Of a DNA stretch of 37,221 bases, positions 29,858 to 37,221 are shown in pieces. This DNA comes from Mikrocytos mackini (lineage: Eukaryota > Endomyxa > Ascetosporea > Mikrocytida > Mikrocytiidae), in assembly GCA_030180075.1 (NCBI GenBank), contig JASNJN010000263.1, positions 1 through 37,221 of the forward strand. Direction: 5' to 3'. How positions within the stretch are numbered: the first letter of the stretch is position 1; every line of letters begins with the position of its first letter. A model generated the notes under the pieces. That model did no database searches. It was not told the DNA's origin and saw only the letters and a program-made list of their open reading frames with translations. Position numbers and translations under genes: made by a program.

Positions 29858-31161
29858 AGGTATCTCACGTGTGAGGACTTTAGAACTTATTTTATATAGA
29901 AAACTCAAATCTTCAACATATGTCATTTTTGAACATTTTGCGCAACAATTTTAATTTATTTGTGTTTTGCTACACATGAAATAATAAAAAATTTTTGAAA
30001 ATATTTATTTTCCCCAAAACAATGCCTATTTTTTTCATTTAGTTTAGAAATTTTTCTTTTCAAAAATTTAACCATCCATAAATAAAAGACGGAGAAAACT
30101 ACGGAATTTACCAAACCCTGGTACCCATCCAAAGTGCTAAATATGCATAATATGGGAATAATGCGAGTGTGCAGCCGTCAGATGATATTATATTTCCTAT
30201 TTCTGATAATAATCATGATAAAATTGACTCGAGTGTGGGATGATGGTTTATAGCCTTGAGAGATCCTTTGATTGTATCCGATTTACGGTTTATTTTGAAA
30301 CTCTACATGAACCCTCCTATATTTCAATCGTATGGGCGCCTTTAGTGGTTGTTTTTGACCACGACCTTTTGGTTTAGGCAGATAAATGACATGTTCTATA
30401 TGTACCTTTCGAAACTTGTATACCTTTATAAGTGGTAGGGCTTTGTTGCAACTTGTGTACGATACATTCCATTTTTGAAAAGATAAATTTCCCATTACAG
30501 GAATTACCTGGTAAATGCTTGATGCTGTCCCATTAATTTGCATAACAAACATATGCGTGTTAATATTATTTAAGGCATGTTTTGCCAGTATTAAAAGCTT
30601 GAATCTCGTGGAAAGCCTTTAAATGCTTCTCGGACCAACTTACTGTTTTCAAAATAACAGTGTTACGAAAATAAACTCACATATATTGGGAGATGTTCAG
30701 TCTATTTTAAAAACACAAATGGGTTTAATAAAATTAATTATGCGTTTTGATTTGATGGTTTTTGACATTTACATACATTCCACATCAGCCCTTTCGTATA
30801 AGGGTCGTAGACTCACGCGTTTTAGCGTTTACGGGCTGGTTGTTGATATGCCATCCTGAACTCGTGGACCCGTTGTGACCCCGTTTTCCAGTTACTATGG
30901 TTCAACCGTGTTCGAACCTGCTTCAACCGGTATTAACCCTACTCCCTTTGCGATGGGGCTGTCCGGTGTACCAGTATTGTCACTTTTCGTTTTTTTTGTA
31001 AATTTAGAATTTCCTGAGCCCTGTAATTCTCTATATAAGGATAATAAAATTTCAATAAAATTCTTGCTTTTAATTTCCATTTCTCCTTTATTAAACTTAG
31101 AAGTTTCCTGTAGTATCGATATTACGGTAGTATATTAGTTTAATTCTTTTTTGAATGACTG
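29858..31161. other. Gene-free region with a GC-richer island
   Basis: No intact gene is seen. A minus-strand open stretch of 89 codons at 30283-30552 (a Lys/Arg-rich protein-like stretch) may be a gene remnant. At 30780-31000 base composition is clearly less AT-rich, with ACGCGT, GTTCGAACCTGC and other words unlike the surroundings, which suggests decayed coding sequence or a SINE-like body. Confidence 0.35.
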
Positions 31162-31330
31162 CACCCAAATTCAAAATAAACATAAATAAGTAAATTTTAA
31201 ACTTTAAAGAATCCGCATCGTCATTATTTAATTTTATCTATAAATATTGTGTAATACAAAGATATGCTGAAGATATATGGATTATAACATTTAATACTTA
31301 TATATAATATGGAAATTCATGTTTTTGTTA

Positions 31331-31348
31331 TTTCAAATTTTAAATTTT
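31331..31348 (+). promoter_or_regulatory. AAATTT-type box of the Tc1/mariner transposase
   Basis: TTTCAAATTTTAAATTTT lies 18 bp 5' of the ATG at 31367. It is identical in form to the boxes of Rab GDI and the zinc-finger gene, although it is inside a transposon. Confidence 0.55.
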
Positions 31349-31366
31349 GGTTCAGAAAAACATAAA

Positions 31367-32390
31367 ATGACAAAAAGCGAGAAGGGAAGATCGAAATCAT
31401 TTCTAAACGCGATTTATCCATTCTACTAAACGAAAGACATCGTTCCATTCTCGCGTCTCTTAAGTCGACACACTCACTAACCATTACGGCCCAACACTTA
31501 GAATTGTCCATTTCAACCATCCTGACAGTCCTGAACACTTACGTTTCTGATGAAAATTATATAGGAGAAGAGAAGCGTGGTCGGAAAAAGAGTGTATCAA
31601 ACAGATGGGAATGTAGGCTGTTTAAAGAGATTACAAGCACAAAATTTAATAGCTTAAAGAAAATCAACGACACTTTAAAAGCTCCATTTAGTATCTCTAC
31701 AATCAGAAGAACTCTAATTTCAAACAACTTTAAAAGCAAAAATACTGCAAAGGAAATATCTCTTAGTAAAAAGCATAAAGAAACACGTTTGAAGTTCTGT
31801 GAAGACAATTTAGATACCGATTTTAAGAAAGTTATTTTCACCGACGAAAAAAAGTCCAGCTTCGACGATCCGGATAATTTTTTTAAAAGCTGGATGAAAG
31901 AAGATGATAACACATATCTTAACAAAAGACAAATGGGGGGAGGAAGCGTTATGGTACATGTTAGAATATGTTATGATGGATGTCTGGCATGTGTCGAATT
32001 AATAGGAAAATTTAACGTGGAAAATACAAGATTTTAATCGATTCTGAAGTGTTGCCACTAGTCAGACAAAATTATCCCAACAATGACTTTATATGGCAAC
32101 AAGACAATGCCAGCATCCATACCGCCGAACTTTTGAAGGAATATTTTATATCGAACAACATAGAAAAACTCGATTGGGCTGCTGAATCGCCAGACCTAAA
32201 CCCGGTAAAAAACGTTTTTAGTCATTTAACGAATATGATATACGAAAACGGTAAACAATATAATTCGAAAGCAGGATTACTCAGTTCAATTATGGAAAAT
32301 TTCAAGAAAATTCAATATCATTATATCAGGAATTTATACGGCTCAATTATAAAAGAATGTTCCAAATTACACATAAACAAGGAGGATTAA
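31367..32390 (+). pseudogene. Tc1/mariner transposase (D-D34-K, frame-broken)
   Basis: An N-terminal helix-turn-helix region (ERHRSILASLKS...ITAQHLELSISTI) precedes a basic GEEKRGRKKS hinge. The DDE domain follows with FTDEKKS (Asp codon 31843), GGGSVMVH, WQQDNASIHTA (Asp codon 32103) and SPDLNPVKNVF. Tc1 elements have SPDLNPIENVW, where Glu is the third catalytic residue. Here that codon (32208-32210) is AAA, Lys, at exactly the D-x34 spacing. The ATG at 31367 is out of frame with the helix-turn-helix region, and a second shift lies near 32020-32040, so there are two frameshifts plus the catalytic change. The copy cannot be catalytically active. Total length is near the usual 340 codons. Confidence 0.85.
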
Positions 32391-32662
32391 TTAAATATTA
32401 ATTTAAACAGGGTATAGAATATGGCTAACTATTCATGTTTAGTATATATTTCCATTTTACGTTTTTTTGAACCGAAATTAAAATTAAATTTAATTTAAAA
32501 TATAAAATATATTGAGTTTGTTAACTAAAACGTTTTAAATAATATTATTAATATATTAATAATTAATACATATAATAGGCTATTTTTTAAAATTTAATTT
32601 GAGTCCTTAATCGATGTAAAACACCAAATTTTTATCATTTACGTTTATTTTGAATCGGGGTG

Positions 32663-33035
32663 TACAATATATATATCAATAAATTCTAAAAGTTACTCTA
32701 TAAATTCATCTGCACAGTTCGTATTTTATTGAATTATTTGTAATGAAAAATTTAACTGTTGTAATTGATAATAAAAAGAATTTAAAATATAGAAATTAAT
32801 TCTAGGAACTTGATAAGAAAGTTAAATGGCTGTAATATAACTAATAACATCTTGAGATATTCACTTCCCCCTTTTCTGCCATTAAAGGAAATATAACTCG
32901 AGATTGTTGAATTACTCAATGTTATTTATTTTATTTTCTCCCTAATTTCGTAGAGTTTACTAAGGAAAAGGAAAAGGCAACTCTAACGTATGAAGGGTTA
33001 GGAGGTTTAAATTAGAGGTGAGGATTATCAATCCA
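32663..33035. other. Gene-free region
   Basis: AT-rich, with no supportable gene or repeat. Confidence 0.45.
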
Positions 33036-33043
33036 CCCGCCCG

Positions 33044-33069
33044 AAACCGAGCCGTGCGGCTCGGTTTCA
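33044..33069. other. GC-rich perfect hairpin
   Basis: GAAACCGAGCCG and CGGCTCGGTTTC form a perfect 12-bp stem around TG. It is preceded by CCACCCGCCC. A related hairpin lies at 33300-33323 (CCGCCCGCC against GGCGGGTCGG, one bulge). Both are followed within about 25 bp by TTCTCAAAAAT, so they look like two diverged direct copies of one repeat. Confidence 0.7.
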
Positions 33070-33370
33070 GAGGTTAAGGAGTCGTTTTCTCAAAAATCTC
33101 ATTAACAGGTGACTTGTCTTTTTTTAAAAATTTCCAAAACAAATATAATTTTCTATTTTCTTTGCATTCACACTGTATTCTCAACAAGTTTGGGTATATT
33201 TTAAGGCAAAGGTAGTTTTTAATCATCTATTTGATATGATTTTTCTTTTTTTTAATTTTCAGATTTTCAATGAAAATAAAACGGTTAAGAAACGTGAAAC
33301 CGCCCGCCCATTCGGCGGGTCGGTTCGGACTGTTCTCAAAAATGGTAAAATTCTCGCCTCTAGTTTAAAC

Positions 33371-33985
33371 CAGAGGTGTCAGCTTCCGCCTGACCGACAC
33401 TTTTCTGACCCGATCGGATCGAAGCCGGCCGGAAGGACATTGAAAAATCCCAATTTTCTGACCCAAAAGGGTATGTCTTTTTATTTCGATACAGTAATAT
33501 GGCGTAATTAAATCCACAATTTAACACAAACCTCAAACCAATCAATTTATTTTCATATTAAGGTTTATATATTAAATTCAAAATGCCATAAAAATAAATA
33601 ATAATTTTAAATGATTTTTATGGCACTTATAAAGTTAAAATAAACATAGAGAGGTGTATTTTATATTATAGGTCTTGAAAGCACTTTAAATGGAGCAAAT
33701 TCATTTGATAATACTAAGACGATTTTGTTATATCATATACAAGGGTATATATTCAGTATAAATTAACACAACAATCAGGATTTTATGGTTAGAAATTACT
33801 TATAGTGTTCTATTACATGGTAAAATTTTTATATTACAAACATGTTAGTAAAAAATGTACAGTAAAAATTTTGTTGTGAAAAATTGTGATTTCAATTTAC
33901 ATGAACGATCGGAAAATCTTCCGACCGACCTGGCGTCGGAGTTGGCCGGAAACGGTATAGGATTTTTTCATTTTTGACACCTCTG
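33371..33985. mobile_element. hAT MITE, CAGAGGTGTCA family
   Basis: CAGAGGTGTCA at 33371-33381 and TGACACCTCTG at 33975-33985 are perfect terminal inverted repeats. They resemble the CAGAGGTGTCAA ends common in some hAT groups. Flanking octamers GTTTAAAC (33363-33370) and GTTTAAGC (33986-33993) match at 7 of 8 and serve as target duplication. Subterminal GGCCGGAA/TTCCGACC words are frequent. In the uninterrupted copy of the surrounding MITE the single target GTTTAAGC occurs at about 28822, which is the empty site. Confidence 0.88.
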
Positions 33986-34729
33986 GTTTAAGCAATAAAA
34001 ATCATAGAATCCATGCAAATTGAATATGAGAAATATGCAAGAACATAAACTTTCGGATTCATTTGATGAAATTATGCTTAATTTAAAAAATCACATACAG
34101 TAAATACTGGTTTAGTGGACACTTTGATAATAGAATCACATCGATAATGGACTAATTTTCATGAATATTCGAACATTTTGGAAAATTAATTTTCTAAAAA
34201 TTATAAAAAATTTTGCTAAATTTTATTTCTAATAAGTTTTTAAGACCCGATTTATATTTATTATGACTTAAAATCTACTTTTTTGGCAAAATTTATATGT
34301 TTCAGAATTATAAAATTTGGTTAGTGGACTGATGTCAAAACATAATTTTGACCTTTCTATTTTATTAAATTTAACCCAAACCTCCTTCAAGACTTTTTAG
34401 AGTGTTTAAAAATACGTTGTGAAGATTGTTTTGAATATAAATTGTTCTGTCATTCACATAATATAATCTCAAAATCCAAAATTCTAGTTAACAATTGTAT
34501 ATTTCAACTCCCACAAATTCATTGATATAATTCTAAAATTTGACAATTTACTTATCTTTCAAAGATCTATCATTTCCATATCTTTAACATAATATTGGTA
34601 ATTTTATAGTTTATAAAAATGTAAATATCACTGATAGTGGACTAAATTTCATAGAAATAAATTGAAATTCCACTAAATCAATATTTACTGTATTTTATTA
34701 CGAAAAAGTCACATATTACCCGCACCCTA
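33986..34729. mobile_element. hAT MITE, TAGGGTGCGG family, right part of a second copy with insertions
   Basis: 33986-34097 and 34691-34729 match 28822-28994 of the uninterrupted copy (shared CAATAAAAATCATAGAATCC, AGAACATAAACTTTC, AAAAAGTCACATATTA, CCGCACCCTA). Another element sits between the two parts. The left end of this copy was not found upstream of 33371, so it is truncated or too diverged there. The right flank GTTATAAT fits nTnnnnAn. Confidence 0.8.
34098..34690. mobile_element. Pogo/Tigger-like (Tc1/mariner-type) MITE nested in the hAT MITE
   Basis: CAGTAAATACTGGTTTAGTG on the left and, as reverse complement on the right, CAGTAAATATTGATTTAGTG are inverted ends, flanked on both sides by TA (34096-34097 and 34691-34692). 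The 593 bp have no ORF and several internal GTGGACT words. In the uninterrupted host MITE the same place reads CACATATTTTAT with a single TA, confirming the TA duplication. CAGTA starts with TA targets are typical of pogo-type elements. Confidence 0.85.
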
Positions 34730-34776
34730 GTTATAATACCTAACAAACAAAACACAATTGATATACCCCTGATAAC

Positions 34777-35100
34777 GACTGTAATTTCACTTTACCCAAA
34801 ATTTCGTGAATATGCCAAAAACCATTAAATATGACATCAAAGACTTTTATTTGTTCTATAGTAATTTCCGATTGAAAATAAAGTAAACTGTACATACAGA
34901 CGGTGTTTTAAACTCATGTCACCTGGTGGTTGATAAAGAGTTATGTAACGATATTTCGCTGTTTCTCGGGAAAATCTCATATTATATACATAAATCAGTC
35001 AAATTTATGCAAAATCGACAGAAAAAATTTGGTCAAAATGAAACAGCCTTTATATCACACAATATAAAAAGTTTTATTAATAATTTAGGGCAAAACGAAA
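34777..35100 (-). repeat. Interspersed repeat, copy B (inverted relative to 29470-29857)
   Basis: Its reverse complement follows copy A in order over about 320 bp with many substitutions. It begins about 50 bp beyond the end of the hAT MITE at 34729. The two copies face each other across 4.9 kb. Confidence 0.6.
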
Positions 35101-35977
35101 ACCGAGCAATAGTTTGGGAAATAAATTGTAGAGAAACGTGATCAGAATAACATAAAAATACAAACCTAAGAGGTATATGAATGGAGCATAAAATAGAAGA
35201 TATAGATAGAAGAAAATGAAATGATACAATAGCAATACAAGAGACAATAAGAAACTAAATATCAAAAGATATATTTGACATAAATCCAACCAAAGAATTA
35301 CATATAATTTTCAACATAAAATTGAGACCTCCACTTCATTTTGCCTGAAAATTTTTTGTTTCGAATAGCTAATAGCAAAACTATAGACGCTGTGATTTGA
35401 AAATTATACCATATATCTGTAGGACGATTATTTAACTGAAAATATAGTTTTTTGCATCGCTGGTTTGTTTATTTTGCGCCAATTTATAAAGTAATGAAAA
35501 TATCTAGACATGATTTGCCTATAAAATTTGCAAAAACCATCAAAATTCGTCTAAAATTAGATATAATTGAATTGCCAGATAAATCTATTTAAACAAATTT
35601 GTTTTTATAATTTTTAAAATTAAAAACGATAAAAATCAGGAAAAGTGTAAGAATTTCAGGAAAAATGCAACTTTTTCAGGTAACATGAATTTCAATCGAA
35701 ATGTGATAGTAGTCAGTTGCTGGGGAGACACAATTTAGCCTTTTAATACGTTCTTTGTTATTTATGCGGTAGACCATATCCTTGAAGATTTTCGTCATAG
35801 CTTCATGTTAACAAATCAACATCTAAATCAAGAATTATTGTAAGTACATATTTCCGTACTTAAAAGATTCCACTATTCATGTAAATAAGTAAAAAGCGTG
35901 TAGGATATAAAAATAAAATGATATTTTTCTAAATAACAACTCACCATACTCACCCAATAACCAAGCTTTATAATCAA
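35101..35977. other. Gene-free AT-rich region
   Basis: No gene is supportable. Only scattered TTTTGCC and TCAGGAAAA words recur. Confidence 0.45.
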
Positions 35978-36142
35978 GAGGGTCCGGGAAATATGTGATC
36001 TTTGGGGATTATAAAGGAAATTCTAAAATTTTAGATACTCGGATATGGAACACCTAGAAAACTTTACGAATTTATAAAGGATTTTGCTCGAATTTCGCCC
36101 AAAATATATAACTTATTAGTGTCACATATTTCCCCAGCCCTA
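35978..36142. mobile_element. 165-bp hAT MITE
   Basis: The left end GAGGGTCCGGGAAATATGTG and the right end (reverse complement) TAGGGCTGGGGAAATATGTG are inverted repeats with a few differences. Flanking octamers ATAATCAA (35970-35977) and ATAATTAA (36143-36150) match at 7 of 8 and fit nTnnnnAn. No coding capacity. Confidence 0.82.
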
Positions 36143-36206
36143 ATAATTAAACTTACAACATGGACAAGGCAATTATTTATTTCTATTCATAAACAATCTT
36201 CCTATT

Positions 36207-36232
36207 CAAATTTGAATTTAAATTTAAATTTT
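36207..36232 (+). promoter_or_regulatory. AAATTT-type box upstream of the membrane-protein gene
   Basis: TCAAATTTGAATTTAAATTTAAATTT-like sequence lies 13 bp 5' of an ATG at 36245 that opens only 12 codons, and 125 bp 5' of the ATG at 36357. It may drive a transcript with a short upstream frame, or belong to a lost gene. Confidence 0.35.
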
Positions 36233-36356
36233 AGTTTTACCTTTATGGATTCAAATAAGGCTTTTAAACTTAAATATCACACCATTCACTAGCATATACC
36301 TATCGATAAACATTCAAGTGATATAATTTCATATTATTTTTATTCATAAAAACTCT

Positions 36357-37130
36357 ATGAATATTTCTAAAAAAAGAATATCCAAAATAAGAAAGGGCGC
36401 CCGGAAAAAACCAGATAGGTCGAAACAGATCGTTTTTGTCTTTATGACGTCTTTTTTCATCGGAGTTTTTATTTGTTTGATAAAGTTTAATTTGGAGAAA
36501 AATAATGTTGACGGTGCGCACAGCAACAGTTCAAACGAAGGAACTAATAACTCTGATTTAATCAATGTTACGGAGAAAGAAGGCGAAGGCTGTGCACAAA
36601 ACCTTGAGAAGCAGCGCAATGAAGAAGATAGGACACTAAATTCAGTAGATGGAATAACGGACGAGGTTGACATACAAGAAACTATTAAATTACAGGAGTT
36701 TTCTAAAATATACTCATCAGCACTTTTTATAGACCGGATAAAGAGCCCACCATTCACGGCTAACATAGTAATTGATCAGCTTTTAGAACAAGCTCCGGAT
36801 TTACGGCCCCATTTCAACAAATTTAGGAAGCACATTGATATATTACATGGAATGGACGGAGGGCTATGTTTTATGGACGTCCCAGACACTGCGCTACCGG
36901 AAAGAGCGTGCAGGTTATTTTACATATTCTCGATAATTGATGAACTTCTAAAAAATAACTCTGTAAAAGAATCGTTGGAAATTAAAGACTTCGAAGACGA
37001 ATCAACTTTACTTGGAGCTTATCTAAACTACTCAATTTTATTCTCCATACTTTACGAAACCAGCCAAGCACTGGCAATGAAAATTTTCAAAGACGCAGCT
37101 GCCCACTGCAAGTCAGAACGACTTCATTAG
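36357..37130 (+). CDS. Hypothetical type II (signal-anchor) membrane protein
   Basis: The family is not recognised. The 257 residues have a very basic start (residues 1-23), one hydrophobic segment at about 24-44, an Asn/Glu/Ser-rich acidic linker (45-110), and a helical domain ending near a hydrophobic YLNYSILFSILYETSQALA stretch. The architecture copies that of the protein at 6651-7838, so both may belong to a family of surface or secretory-pathway proteins. ATG 36357 immediately precedes the basic stretch, but the best start box lies 125 bp upstream. The last residues look less regular, and another frame over 37090-37140 is also open, so the 3' end may be affected by a small frame change near 37090. 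Confidence 0.65.
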   Translation: MNISKKRISKIRKGARKKPDRSKQIVFVFMTSFFIGVFICLIKFNLEKNNVDGAHSNSSNEGTNNSDLINVTEKEGEGCAQNLEKQRNEEDRTLNSVDGITDEVDIQETIKLQEFSKIYSSALFIDRIKSPPFTANIVIDQLLEQAPDLRPHFNKFRKHIDILHGMDGGLCFMDVPDTALPERACRLFYIFSIIDELLKNNSVKESLEIKDFEDESTLLGAYLNYSILFSILYETSQALAMKIFKDAAAHCKSERLH

Positions 37131-37221
37131 CCTGCTTCAGTTCTAATGTTGACTCAATTAAACCTTCACCGAGAAGTCTTATCAAGAAGCCTTCGAGTGT
37201 ATGCTGTAAGTGTCCTTGCAT
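37131..37221. other. Window end, no gene assigned
   Basis: Both a plus-strand and a minus-strand frame are open to the window edge, but they are too short to call. Confidence 0.3.

Larger units (their letters stand above)
31162..32662. mobile_element. Tc1/mariner transposon, full length but inactive
   Basis: The left end CACCCAAATTCAAAATAAAC and the right end (reverse complement) CACCCCGATTCAAAATAAAC start inverted repeats of roughly 35 bp. The right end is followed by TA, the usual target. The left has TG at that place, probably a mutated TA. The 1,501-bp length is typical. It encloses the transposase at 31367-32390. Confidence 0.8.

Noticed and set aside
30895-31138. Overlapping 61- and 87-codon frames on both strands
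   Set aside because: Neither has a start box or recognised domain; they may only reflect the locally higher GC content.
33044-33069. Helitron 3' hairpin terminus
   Set aside because: No CTRR end follows the hairpin on either strand at the expected distance.

Overview
This window looks like a microsporidian genome that is rich in transposons (a Hamiltosporidium-like, AT-rich genome is my best guess, by inference only). The signs are eukaryotic intron-less genes (a dynamin-family GTPase, a Rab GDP-dissociation inhibitor), an AAA-ATPase-like/PD-(D/E)XK protein of a type abundant in microsporidia, lineage-specific single-pass membrane proteins, and a recurring AAATTT-type box just 5' of start codons. 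Most of the rest is mobile DNA. Two single N bases (1760 and 14877) look like assembly joins, so sequence on their two sides may not be contiguous.

Layout. 1-216: short inverted-repeat element. 320-1759: dynamin-like GTPase, cut by the first join. 1785-2339 (-): N-terminal Helitron replicase fragment. 2839-3482: hAT transposase N-terminus running into a Tc1-like transposase tail. 3914-4077: four copies of a 45-bp tandem repeat. 4176-6475 (-): AAA-ATPase-like/PD-(D/E)XK gene with one frame break. 6651-7838: type II membrane protein. 8444-10794: unknown gene pair, possibly one gene with a frame break. 11109-12491 (-): Rab GDI. 12745-14876: Ty3/gypsy-type gag-pol, ending at the second join. 14878-14912 (-): possible start of a gene cut by the join. 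15892-17912: hAT-like element without transposase, with a smaller palindromic element inside. 18048-18809 (-): C2H2/FLYWCH-like zinc-finger protein. 18922-23147 (-): broken Ty3/gypsy-type element with a long-TIR element inserted. 23250-28363: 5.1-kb hAT element with an open 482-residue transposase, a tRNA-like sequence and a decayed ORF. 28372-28994: hAT MITE, exactly 8 bp from the previous element. 31162-32662: complete but dead Tc1/mariner element. 33371-34729: nest of three non-autonomous elements. 35978-36142: 165-bp hAT MITE with target duplication. 36357-37130: second type II membrane protein.

How it fits together. Host genes occupy about 10 kb, with short spacers where no element has landed. 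Several hAT families share TAGGG-type ends and 8-bp flanks fitting nTnnnnAn. One transposase-coding copy is still open, so it could mobilise some of the non-coding relatives (inference). Two insertions are supported by comparing a second uninterrupted copy of the same MITE in this window. Transposase genes carry the same AT-rich start-proximal box as host genes, which suggests that the elements use or mimic the host expression signal. I did not find a new enzymatic system; the most unusual parts are the hAT element with its non-transposase content, the nested MITE structure and the shared start box.
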